Positions 19,934-28,418 of a DNA stretch of 64,000 bases are shown here, one piece after another. The stretch is taken from NCBI RefSeq assembly GCF_002806945.1, contig NZ_NIHC01000001.1, positions 372,001-436,000 of the forward strand, given 5' to 3'. The translations under genes and the position numbers were made by a program. This DNA is from Marinobacter salexigens (GTDB lineage: Bacteria > Pseudomonadota > Gammaproteobacteria > Pseudomonadales > Oleiphilaceae). The notes under the pieces are model-generated. The model had not been told where the DNA came from. It saw only the letters and a list, made by a program, of their open reading frames with translations, and did not search any database. Every line of letters begins with the position of its first letter. The stretch's first letter is position 1.

Positions 19934-20359
19934 ATGAGCAGTTCCGCTGCGGGTTATGACCTGACGCCTTTAACAGAGGCGCAGATTCAAGAGAAAGCCG
20001 CGAGCCTGACCCCAGAGGAGCGTCGGGTATTGCTGGATCATGGAACAGAGCATCCGTTCTGTGGCACTTTGCTGGATAACAAGCTGGAAGGTGTGTATCA
20101 CTGCCGGCTCTGCGATCTGCCCTTGTTCAGCTCTAATGCGAAGTTTGATTCCGGTACCGGCTGGCCCAGCTTTTTTCAGCCATTCGACAAGCAGCACATT
20201 CGCTATATTGAGGATACAAGTATGGGGATGGCTCGCACAGAAGTGCGCTGCTCCCGATGCGACTGCCACCTTGGGCATGTATTTCCGGATGGGCCGCCGC
20301 CAACCGGCCAGCGCTATTGCCTGAATTCAGTCGCTATGGCGTTTCAGGAGAGCGATTAA
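19934..20359 (+). CDS. msrB: Peptide methionine (R)-S-oxide reductase MsrB
   Basis: 141 residues. Two CxxC pairs (C57/C60 and C106/C109) form the zinc site. The catalytic cysteine is in RYCLNSVAM (C129), and GTGWPSFFQP is the substrate-side block. It reduces the R-epimer of methionine sulfoxide. AGGAG precedes the ATG. It is the partner of msrA directly upstream. Confidence 0.96.
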   Translation: MSSSAAGYDLTPLTEAQIQEKAASLTPEERRVLLDHGTEHPFCGTLLDNKLEGVYHCRLCDLPLFSSNAKFDSGTGWPSFFQPFDKQHIRYIEDTSMGMARTEVRCSRCDCHLGHVFPDGPPPTGQRYCLNSVAMAFQESD

Positions 20360-20391
20360 AGCTCTCTTGAAACGCTGAAAGGCAGTCGCTG

Positions 20392-21375
20392 TCAGCTTGT
20401 GCTGGCAGCTACAACCGTTGAAAGCAGATAGCCGGTATAGGCCACATACACCAAGAGAAGAATAGAGCCATCAAACCGGCTGATCAGCTTGCGCCAACCT
20501 GTCATGCCGAAACCCATAAACAACAAGCCAACCGTCAGGGCAAGCATCAGCGTCCAATCCCGGTAAAGGACTTCGGGCTCTACCGACAGCGGCTGAATAA
20601 CCGCAGCCAAACCCACAACCGCAAGGGTATTGAAAATGCCCGAGCCAAGAATATTGCCCAGGATCAGATCGTGCTCGTTCTTCCGTACGGCTGCCAGAGC
20701 TGAGGCCAGTTCCGGCAGTGATGTGCCAATGGCCACGATGGTCAGACCAATTACCAGGTCGCTGACACCCAGGGTTTGGGCAACCGTAACCGCACCCCAG
20801 ACCAACAGGCGGGAGCTGACAACAAGCAAAACCAAGCCAATGATTAGCCATACTATGGCCGATTTCATGGGCATGAGTTCTGAGCCTATTTGCGCTTCGG
20901 TTTCATCCGACAACGAATCTCCCTTTCCCCGCAAGCCTTGAAATATCGACCAGCCCATGACGGCCGCAAACACACCTAGCAGCACCCAGCCATCAAAGCG
21001 CGACAGTTCGCCATCGAGTAATTGAGCGCCGGCGATCAGTGTAAGTGCAACCAATATGGGAAGTTCTTTACGGATAACCTGGGAATGCACCGCAATAGGT
21101 GCAATTACAGCTGTGAGGCCGACGATAAGAGCAATGTTGGTGATGTTGGAGCCGTAGCCATTTCCCAGGGCGAGCCCTGGATTGCCATCGGCCGCAGCCA
21201 TGGCTGAAACCGCCAGTTCCGGTGCCGAGGTGCCGAACCCGATGATTACCATGCCAATCAATAATGCAGGCATGCCAAGGTGCTTGGCAACTGCAGCGGC
21301 GCCCTCTACAAACTTGTCTGCACTCCAGACCAGTAATACGAGGCCGGCGATAATTGCGCCAATAGCCATAACCAT
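20392..21375 (-). CDS. Calcium/sodium antiporter (CaCA family, YrbG-like)
   Basis: 327 residues with about ten membrane helices and the two inverted alpha-repeats of the exchanger family. The first repeat is GFGTSAPELAVSAMAA, followed by GNGYGSNITN. The second is AIGTSLPELASALAA, followed by GNILGSGIFNTLAV. The acidic loop in the middle (about residues 145-165) separates the halves. It exchanges Na+ (or K+) for Ca2+ at the inner membrane. It is convergent with msrB. Confidence 0.92.
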   Translation of the reverse strand: MVMAIGAIIAGLVLLVWSADKFVEGAAAVAKHLGMPALLIGMVIIGFGTSAPELAVSAMAAADGNPGLALGNGYGSNITNIALIVGLTAVIAPIAVHSQVIRKELPILVALTLIAGAQLLDGELSRFDGWVLLGVFAAVMGWSIFQGLRGKGDSLSDETEAQIGSELMPMKSAIVWLIIGLVLLVVSSRLLVWGAVTVAQTLGVSDLVIGLTIVAIGTSLPELASALAAVRKNEHDLILGNILGSGIFNTLAVVGLAAVIQPLSVEPEVLYRDWTLMLALTVGLLFMGFGMTGWRKLISRFDGSILLLVYVAYTGYLLSTVVAASTS

Positions 21376-21808
21376 AGATAAGCCCTAGTCGTGTAGCATC
21401 CGAAAACAGGCACAAAAGCGCTCCGTGTAAGCAGAGACGCAAGCGCCGGAAAGGTGTGCAAGATACCGCATATAGGCTGCTGAGGTCAGCCCCTTTCGGA
21501 AGACCGGGTGTTATCACAGGGGAAGATGGCCGAAGTCACCCATCAGGAGTATTACTTATGGTTCTGCGCAAGCCACCGTTCGTATGCGCGGCGAACAACC
21601 GTTAAACTAACGTGCAGTTTACGCACAGGTCCGGGTTCATTAATAATCGCTATTTATATTTTTGCGACAACGCGGATATCTACGCGCTTATTCAAAGCGG
21701 ACGCACAAGGCAGCGCCATTACCTCGCGCATTGCCCGCCGTGCCCCGCAGGCCTCTTCGTTGATCATGAAGGGGCGACATGCTCAATACTAGCTAGGATG
21801 AATAACCA
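21376..21808. other. 433-bp intergenic region upstream of mqo
   Basis: No gene is recognised here. A 15-codon frame at 21558-21605 (starting MVLRKPPF) has a good AGGAG ribosome site eight bases upstream and could be a leader peptide, but nothing else supports it. A longer 94-residue frame at 21508-21792 has arginine-rich, non-protein-like composition. The region should contain the divergent promoters of the CaCA exchanger and mqo. Confidence 0.4.
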
Positions 21809-23290
21809 ATGGCCGCTAAACAGGCAGATGTAGTGCTGGTCGGTGGTGGTGTCATGAGTGCCACCCTCGGCGTAATGCTAACGCAGCTGGATCCGTCCCT
21901 GAAAATTATCATGCTGGAACGTTTGGATCACGTTGCCCATGAAAGTACCGATGGATGGAATAACGCCGGAACCGGGCACGCAGGATACTGCGAGCTCAAC
22001 TACACGCCTGAGACCGACGATGGCGATGTGGCAATCGAGCGGGCATTGCAGATTAACGCGCAGTACGAGGTGTCTTTGCAGCTGTGGTCGCACCTGGTAG
22101 AGCAGGGCATGTTGCCTGAGCCCTCAAAGTTCATAAACCGCACGCCGCACCAGAGCTTTGTTTGGGGTGAGAAAGACGTAGCGTTTCTCAAGCGCCGCTT
22201 TGAGCTTTTAAGCGGTCACCACCTGTTCCGCGAAATGGAATACACCGAGTCCCCACGGGAACTTGAAAACTGGATGCCTCTGGTTGTTGAAGGCCGGGAC
22301 CCAATGCAACGGGTGGCAGCAACCCGTATTCGCCATGGTTCGGATGTGGATTTTGGTTCTCTTACCCGCAGCATGGTTGAGTACCTGAAAAAACAGCCCA
22401 ATTTTGAGCTGATGTTGAGCTGCCCGGTGCACTACATAGACCAGCGTGACAATGGTCGCTGGAAAGTTCGGGTTAAAAACCAGCACACAGGTGAGCTGAC
22501 CAAACTGGAAACCGGGTTTGTATTCCTGGGTGCAGGTGGTGGTGCGTTGCCGTTGCTGCAGAAATCCGGTATTGCAGAAGCCCGTGGTTATGGCGGCTTC
22601 CCCGTTAGTGGTCAGTGGCTGGTATGCCGAAAGCCTGATGTCGTAAACCAGCACCACGCCAAGGTATACGGCAAGGCGCCCATTGGTGCACCGCCGATGT
22701 CGGTGCCGCATCTGGATACCCGCATTATCAATGGTGAGCCGGCTCTGTTGTTTGGCCCGTTTGCCGGCTTTACTACCCGCTTCCTCAAGCAGGGCTCCAT
22801 TTTTGATCTGTTTGGCTCGGTGCGCACGACCAACCTGAAGCCCATGCTGTCGGTGAGCAAGAGCAACATGGATCTGACCCGCTATTTGATTGGCGAGGTT
22901 TTCCAGTCCCACGGCCACCGCGTAGAAGCACTTCGCAATTTTTTCCCGGAAGCTGAGGAAGAGAACTGGGAGCTGCGCAATGCCGGCCAGCGCGTGCAGA
23001 TAATCAAGCAGGCTGAAGGCGGTGGTGGAAAGCTGGAGTTCGGGACTGAGATTGTGGCTTCGAAAGACGGTACGCTGGCGGCTCTTCTCGGAGCTTCGCC
23101 GGGGGCGTCTACGGCGGCAAACGCGATGATCAGCGTTATTGAACGCTGCTTCCCGAAGAGCATTCAAACACCTGGGTGGCAGGAGCGTATGAAGGTAATG
23201 GTACCTTCCTATGGGCAGTCTCTGGTAAACAATGAGGCGTTGCTGACAAAAGTGCGAGAGAGAACGCTCTCGACCCTGAAGTTGAACTGA
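21809..23290 (+). CDS. mqo: Malate:quinone oxidoreductase
   Basis: 493 residues. FAD-binding motif VLVGGGVMSATLGVML starts the protein. ERLDHVAHESTDGWNNAGTG and the late GASPGASTAANAMI are specific to Mqo. The enzyme oxidises malate to oxaloacetate at the membrane and passes electrons to quinone, bypassing NAD-malate dehydrogenase. It is followed after 96 bp by an uncharacterised gene on the same strand. Confidence 0.96.
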   Translation: MAAKQADVVLVGGGVMSATLGVMLTQLDPSLKIIMLERLDHVAHESTDGWNNAGTGHAGYCELNYTPETDDGDVAIERALQINAQYEVSLQLWSHLVEQGMLPEPSKFINRTPHQSFVWGEKDVAFLKRRFELLSGHHLFREMEYTESPRELENWMPLVVEGRDPMQRVAATRIRHGSDVDFGSLTRSMVEYLKKQPNFELMLSCPVHYIDQRDNGRWKVRVKNQHTGELTKLETGFVFLGAGGGALPLLQKSGIAEARGYGGFPVSGQWLVCRKPDVVNQHHAKVYGKAPIGAPPMSVPHLDTRIINGEPALLFGPFAGFTTRFLKQGSIFDLFGSVRTTNLKPMLSVSKSNMDLTRYLIGEVFQSHGHRVEALRNFFPEAEEENWELRNAGQRVQIIKQAEGGGGKLEFGTEIVASKDGTLAALLGASPGASTAANAMISVIERCFPKSIQTPGWQERMKVMVPSYGQSLVNNEALLTKVRERTLSTLKLN

Positions 23291-23327
23291 TATTCGCTGA
23301 AACATCAGGACGGTCTGGATATCTATG

Positions 23328-23333
23328 TATAAT
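23328..23333 (+). promoter_or_regulatory. Possible -10 element upstream of the 674-residue gene
   Basis: A perfect TATAAT preceded directly by TG lies 54 bp before the TTG start at 23387. No good -35 is seen at 17 bp, so this may be an extended -10 type promoter giving the gene its own transcription apart from mqo. Confidence 0.4.
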
Positions 23334-23386
23334 CGGGCTATGCACTCACATCTAAAGGGTATGGTGCAGGCCCCGAGGAACATCGT

Positions 23387-25411
23387 TTGAACGATCACCC
23401 ATCGAACCATGCAGCTCTCATGGATCTGGATAGTTTGGCACAGAGGCTGGATTACGCGGTCCGTGCCATGGATGAAAGTACGGATTTGGCCAAGTTCGGC
23501 AATCTGCCACTGGTATTTGACCTTGTGCGCCAGATACTGCTGCAGCCGGAAGGCTGTGCATTGGTTGAAGCGCGGGCGGAGAGCCTGGAAAAAGCCGGTG
23601 TATTTGCAGGCTCGGATTGGGCCGAGCCCGCCAACCTGCTTCCTTCATTAACGACCCTTTCGTTACAAAGCCCGAATCCCGATACGGTAATTATCGAATC
23701 GCTCAGCGAACTTCGTTTGCTGGCGGTTGTTCGTGGTCACTATCTGCACCCATCAATCTCTGCCGAACAGGCCCACCACTATCTGACCCAGGTTCTTGCA
23801 ATCAACCTCGGCCTGCTGTTTGGCATGACCGGAGAAGCTGAGCGCGAACAGGGAAAGCTGGCACTCATCAGCCAGCATGTTGTGCAACACATAGCGCAGC
23901 AGATTGGTTACGAGCACGTTATAGACAGCCTGGTTGAAGAAATCTGGCGCATTCTGCAGCAGCGGCCGATACAGGTGGGCGATGTGCGCAAAATGATTAC
24001 CCAGATCGCCATTTGCCGAGCTGAGCCCAGTGTGGATCTTGGTAACGCAGGGCGCGGAGCCGACAGGCTGATATCGGCCTTGTACGGGCCAACCCGGGCG
24101 TGCAGCGAAGACCCGGGCATTGTGGTGTATCAGCAGCGGCTGGAGACCATGGATGGCCAAACCTTGCAGAACGAGGCCACCGGATTTGCCCGCTCCATGC
24201 ACGATACTGGCCTGGTGTCGCCATACCATGCCTGTTTTGTGCGCTACATACTGGAGGAAGGTCAGGACAACCTGCTCAGTGAAGCACTGGGCCTCTCAAG
24301 CACTGGCCGCGATTGCCTGATGTGCTATCGGGAGTTGGTGTATGCTCTTATCACCGAGGGTATTTTCCCCGAGACAGCGCAGGGCTTGTATGGCCTTGCT
24401 CTTATGCTGGAGCGCGGCATTCTGTATCAGCCACCCGTGGCGCCCGCCCTTTGGCGCCAGGCCAGGCTGAATCTCTGCCCAGAGGCCCGTGAACGCCTGC
24501 AGCTGGCCTACGGTTATCAGCCCCAGGCAGGCGCCTGGTTAATCCAGGGTGTATTGAATATGCTGGGGCAGCCTTTGGGTGTAGGCCAGGGCAACAATCC
24601 AACCTGCCAATCTGCCCGCGCTCTGTCCATGTGGGCGTACAACGACCCTGACTACCTGCTGCAAATGGTTGCCTGGGCGGCCAGGGATAATGAAATAATC
24701 ATGCATTTTGAAGGGCAACCGGTCTCTTCAGCACACAGTCTTGGTGGCGTTGCGTCGGAAGTGACGCTGGATCTCGACCCGGTCTCGTTGGTCGTGGTAC
24801 CACATCTTGACCGGATTTACGGTGAGATGGGCCGCATGTGCATAGGCCGCGAAGGCGATCCACACCGATGGGTGAACCCGGAATTCCACGGCTGGTCTGC
24901 CGGGCGAGGGTTTGCCATCAACGTGGACGTGGCCACCGGCAACCTGCACGATCTGGAAGGCTTTATCCGGCACTTCTATGCCAGCTACCACCCCTACTAT
25001 AACGGCAACCAGCCCCTCATCCACCCCCAGCCTGCAGGGATTGCGGTAACCGACAGGGCCGCGCGGTTCATTGGCTGGCACGCGATTACCATTCTGCGGG
25101 TAGCCCTGGATCCAGAAGGCGAAATGCGCGCGTATTTCTACAACCCCAACAACGACAGTGGCCAAAGCTGGGGTGACGATGTGCATGTAAGCACGGAAGG
25201 CTGCGGTGAGCGCTTTGGTGAGGCGTCCTTGCCGTTTGAGCAGTTTACATCGCGCTTATACATCTTCCACTTCGACCCTCTGGAGCGGGGAGAGCTGGCG
25301 GATGTCGGCGAAGAAGAACTGCAGCAGGTAATGGCGCGGGTCTATCGCAGTTGGGGCGAAGGCCGCATACCGGCGACCGAGTTGCAGGCCGAGCCTCCAC
25401 CGGCTCAGTAA
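23387..25411 (+). CDS. Uncharacterised 674-residue protein with a possible C-H-N triad
   Basis: No family is recognised. The start is taken at TTG 23387, which has GAGG eight bases upstream; an ATG twelve codons in is the alternative. The N-terminal ~350 residues are soluble and helical. The C-terminal half contains GQGNNPTCQSARALSMWA with Cys407, GWHAITILRVAL with His565, and FYNPNND with Asn586 and Asp590. Spacing and order resemble the Cys-His-Asn/Asp triad of papain- or transglutaminase-like enzymes. That is a guess from motif layout. No signal peptide is evident. It is convergent with ridA. Confidence 0.6.
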   Translation: MNDHPSNHAALMDLDSLAQRLDYAVRAMDESTDLAKFGNLPLVFDLVRQILLQPEGCALVEARAESLEKAGVFAGSDWAEPANLLPSLTTLSLQSPNPDTVIIESLSELRLLAVVRGHYLHPSISAEQAHHYLTQVLAINLGLLFGMTGEAEREQGKLALISQHVVQHIAQQIGYEHVIDSLVEEIWRILQQRPIQVGDVRKMITQIAICRAEPSVDLGNAGRGADRLISALYGPTRACSEDPGIVVYQQRLETMDGQTLQNEATGFARSMHDTGLVSPYHACFVRYILEEGQDNLLSEALGLSSTGRDCLMCYRELVYALITEGIFPETAQGLYGLALMLERGILYQPPVAPALWRQARLNLCPEARERLQLAYGYQPQAGAWLIQGVLNMLGQPLGVGQGNNPTCQSARALSMWAYNDPDYLLQMVAWAARDNEIIMHFEGQPVSSAHSLGGVASEVTLDLDPVSLVVVPHLDRIYGEMGRMCIGREGDPHRWVNPEFHGWSAGRGFAINVDVATGNLHDLEGFIRHFYASYHPYYNGNQPLIHPQPAGIAVTDRAARFIGWHAITILRVALDPEGEMRAYFYNPNNDSGQSWGDDVHVSTEGCGERFGEASLPFEQFTSRLYIFHFDPLERGELADVGEEELQQVMARVYRSWGEGRIPATELQAEPPPAQ

Positions 25412-25434
25412 GCCTGCATAGTCCGTTACCGGAT

Positions 25435-25812
25435 TCAGGGCACTACAGCGTAGGCGAGGATCTCTATCAGCATTTCCTCGCGGGCAAAGCCGGAGACAAT
25501 AATGGCCGCCCGGTTGGGGAAAGGCTCGGATACGAAATCCGCGTACACCCGGTTAACGGTGGCAAGATGCTCCCGGTCGGTTACGTAGATCACAACCTGG
25601 GTGAGGTCAGATACCCGGCTACCAGCGCTTTCCAGCGTGTGCTTCAGATTGGCCAGGGTCTGGATAATTTGCGGCTCAATACCGCCGTCTACAACCTTGC
25701 CCTCGGCATCAATGGGAATCTGCGCGGTAAACAGGATGTCATTACCCACTGTAGCCCAGGCCAGTGGTGATTTGGATGCTGGTAGGTCTGTTTTAACCGG
25801 ATACGGGTTCAT
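25435..25812 (-). CDS. RidA/YjgF/YER057c/UK114 family enamine-imine deaminase
   Basis: 125 residues from the ATG at 25812, which has AGGAG in front; the frame is open further upstream but the extension is not conserved. The family core is visible: WATVGNDILFTAQIP near the start, QTLANLKHTLESAGS in the middle, and the C-terminal FPNRAAIIVSGFAREEMLIEI. RidA proteins hydrolyse reactive enamines and imines formed by amine and amino-acid metabolism. It is the last gene of the minus-strand catabolic block, 10 bp beyond the DUF3726 gene, suggesting that pathway makes an imine. Confidence 0.88.
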   Translation of the reverse strand: MNPYPVKTDLPASKSPLAWATVGNDILFTAQIPIDAEGKVVDGGIEPQIIQTLANLKHTLESAGSRVSDLTQVVIYVTDREHLATVNRVYADFVSEPFPNRAAIIVSGFAREEMLIEILAYAVVP

Positions 25813-25822
25813 GGGTGACTCC

Positions 25823-26590
25823 TCAGTCGTTATCGGTTGTGCCGGCGCCTGCGCCTTGGCGTGAATCGTCGGATGATTCCACAAGCATCTTCGTGGCCAA
25901 TACTTTCAGTCGCTCCCAAAGAGCAGTATCTACATCAATGCCATCAACCAGCGAGCGTTCATGCCAGTCCAGCATGGCGGCGCGGTTTTGCAGAATCAGA
26001 TCATTCGCTGGTGCTTCTGGCTTGAGATCTGGCAAAAGATCTACGTGGTTCACCATCACCAGGGTTATACCATCGTTGGGCTCTGTGTCGTCTGGCGTGG
26101 ATGGCAGACCGTACATGCAGATCTCCGGCTCAGCCTCACCGGATTTGAAACTCACCAGGATTTCCGTCAGCGGCTCGTGAGAATTGCGCCAGAATGCCAC
26201 AACGCACATATCACGGCGGGCAATACGGGAAAGATAGCCGACAATCAGCATGCGGTTGTGGCAGTGGCGGATTTTGGTCACCGAAAGCCCTCGGGCGCGA
26301 CATTTCGCGTAACCCAGCTCGATGGCCAGGCTGGCGTGGCCCAGAATGGTTTTATTCTGGGCGTCCACCACGCACAGGTCCGCATCCTGGTAGATCAGCT
26401 TGGGCGGCTGGGATTTGTCTTCGTTGAGCAGAAAATCCAGGCTTTTCCCGAGAGCAGCCAAACCGTTGAGGCCGTGTGCTTCCATCCAGGCCACCATGTC
26501 GGCCGCATCCGTGGCATCGCCATCATCAAAGCCAATGCCAATGAATGCCTTGCGGGATAACCCCTGTAATTCGTTGAATGAAACTTTCAT
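25823..26590 (-). CDS. DUF3726 domain protein
   Basis: 255 residues. MKVSFNELQGLSRKAFIGIG and DMVAWMEAHGLNGLAALG match the start of the DUF3726 family, whose function is unknown. No membrane segment is evident and no catalytic motif is recognised. It overlaps the preceding 584-residue gene by 4 bp and lies 10 bp before ridA, so it is part of the same transcript. The C-terminal ~20 residues are polar and low complexity. Confidence 0.7.
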   Translation of the reverse strand: MKVSFNELQGLSRKAFIGIGFDDGDATDAADMVAWMEAHGLNGLAALGKSLDFLLNEDKSQPPKLIYQDADLCVVDAQNKTILGHASLAIELGYAKCRARGLSVTKIRHCHNRMLIVGYLSRIARRDMCVVAFWRNSHEPLTEILVSFKSGEAEPEICMYGLPSTPDDTEPNDGITLVMVNHVDLLPDLKPEAPANDLILQNRAAMLDWHERSLVDGIDVDTALWERLKVLATKMLVESSDDSRQGAGAGTTDND

Positions 26591-28341
26591 AGCCTGTCAC
26601 TCCGGGCTGTCTGCCCTTTATCCATTCCGTCCAACTCTGGCTCCAAAGGGAAGCCCCAATCATCCAGTTGGTGCAGTGGGAGTTGGGCGTTATGCAGCTC
26701 GTCGGGTAAAGGAGCCCCCTGAAACAAGGTAATACGCACCCAGCGGTCGGATTTGGGGTCAAACCGGCTGGCGCCGAAAAACGACAGCTTGGTTCTCAGC
26801 AGGTGCATAGGCTTCATATCTTTGTGCCAGAGATTTGCACGGATTTCGCCATAGGGTGTCTCCCCCATGGTCTGGATACGGCGCACGCATTCCTTCTGCC
26901 CGGGATGGGCCATGAGAAACTCCACTACGATGGCGTTGGGGTTGCTCTCAATGAACTCTTCCAGCTTTACCAGGCATCGACTGATCCGTGGGCCAATCGC
27001 CAGGGCCATTTCTTTCTCTGCCCCGGATTCGGTTCCTCGTACGCCAAGTCTGGGCTCTTCTTTTTCGACGGAACGGTACCAGAACCAGTAGTTGTCATCC
27101 GGGCACTCTTCACTGTAGTTCAGAGCCCACCCAAACTTGTCGTGAATCAGATCCCGCAATTGCCGGACTTTCATATCCGGTTTCAGGTCCATGGACTCCC
27201 GGCAGCCCAGCTCGTCGTCAATAGCTTCAACCCGTTCCGGGTACAGCTCTATCAGTAGAGTGTTGATGAGCTCTTGTGCTTCCAGGGAGCAATGCTCCTT
27301 GGCCCAATCGATCAGCTCTTCATAAAGCGCGATGTGCACGGGTGTTCTGTCCAGCCAGGTAATGACCTTTTCGATTGAACTGGCGGTTTCCCGGTTGCGT
27401 AGCGTCTGGTCTGTATCCTCAGTAACGGTTTGCTGCAAGTGCTTGAGCGCTCGCGCCATGAATGCCCGCAGTGACGTGTGGGTTTGCTCGTTGGCGGGTT
27501 CCTGGCGAACATAGGCAAGCGCGCGCTCCCGGCCGTAAACCCATTGCTGAATCAGTTGAGGGTGGTTGATCAGGAAGGGCGCCATACCCAGCCCTGTAGA
27601 ATTGCCGATGCCAAGGTAACGCTGCAGTTCCCGGTGCAGAGGTACGGCTTGCTCCGGCGATTGCGCCCTTGCCATATGGTCGAGCTGCTCGATGGAGAAC
27701 TGCCGCAGCACATAAACAGCAAGCATCTGAGCTGCGAAGGGGCGGTTGAAGTCCGGGTTGCGCTCAAGCCGGGCAAAATCCGCAATGCCGAATTTTCCGT
27801 TTCCGTACACGGCCGTGGTTCTGTAAAGATAACCCACAGAAGTCAGCCAGGCGGGGTCCGGCTGGCGGCCTGATGCCAGCGCTTCCAGAAACTGGCTGAA
27901 GTTACGCAGGCTTTTGTTGGCACGGGATAGCACAAGCACCCTTGGATGCTGTCGGCCCGCTTCCTGCAAGGGAACGTTTGCTTCCATCTGCTCCAGCAAA
28001 GAGCTTTCTGCTTCACCCTCAACCAGGGCAAAGGTGACATCCCACGCTTCTGCAATTACCCGGTCGGAGCGCTGATCCGGAGCGAGATCCCTTGAGAAAA
28101 TCACACACTCGTAGTATTTGCCCGGTGTTGTAATTCGATAGATCGCGAGGCCATGGCCCTTTGAGTCCAGATCAAACACGGTGTTGCTAACCTGCCAACT
28201 TTCTTTGATCATTTTTCGCATCAGCGATCTCACAAAGCTGAGCCTGCTGGCGAACATGCTGCCTAGCCGTTCCAGCTTCATCACTTCGCTGGCGGGACGC
28301 AGGTTGGTATGTGGTGCGGATGCTGATGTTGCTGAAATCAT
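26587..28341 (-). CDS. Uncharacterised 584-residue protein of the catabolic block
   Basis: No family is recognised. It is soluble by appearance, without a signal peptide or membrane helices, and rich in charged residues. Notable stretches are YRITTPGKYYECVIFSRDL, GNGKFGIADFARLERN and FGASRFDPKSDRWVRIT. Its stop overlaps the DUF3726 start by 4 bp, pointing to joint function, and it lies 77 bp downstream of a BCCT transporter. A hairpin (CGCCTGGC/GCCAGGCG near 28374-28399) occurs in that gap and may lower read-through. An enzyme or assembly factor for the imported substrate is possible but unproven. Confidence 0.65.
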   Translation of the reverse strand: MISATSASAPHTNLRPASEVMKLERLGSMFASRLSFVRSLMRKMIKESWQVSNTVFDLDSKGHGLAIYRITTPGKYYECVIFSRDLAPDQRSDRVIAEAWDVTFALVEGEAESSLLEQMEANVPLQEAGRQHPRVLVLSRANKSLRNFSQFLEALASGRQPDPAWLTSVGYLYRTTAVYGNGKFGIADFARLERNPDFNRPFAAQMLAVYVLRQFSIEQLDHMARAQSPEQAVPLHRELQRYLGIGNSTGLGMAPFLINHPQLIQQWVYGRERALAYVRQEPANEQTHTSLRAFMARALKHLQQTVTEDTDQTLRNRETASSIEKVITWLDRTPVHIALYEELIDWAKEHCSLEAQELINTLLIELYPERVEAIDDELGCRESMDLKPDMKVRQLRDLIHDKFGWALNYSEECPDDNYWFWYRSVEKEEPRLGVRGTESGAEKEMALAIGPRISRCLVKLEEFIESNPNAIVVEFLMAHPGQKECVRRIQTMGETPYGEIRANLWHKDMKPMHLLRTKLSFFGASRFDPKSDRWVRITLFQGAPLPDELHNAQLPLHQLDDWGFPLEPELDGMDKGQTARSDRL

Positions 28342-28418
28342 GGTCTCACCCTTGCCTTTTCAGGCAGGCAACCCGCCTGGCCGGTTCTAACAGCCAGGCG
28401 ATGCCCGTATGTCTGTTG

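Noticed and set aside
21508..21792. A 94-residue frame upstream of mqo
   Set aside because: Low-complexity basic composition and no family; more likely a non-coding leader region.
22208..23410. A 400-residue minus-strand frame
   Set aside because: Antisense of mqo, with no family resemblance.
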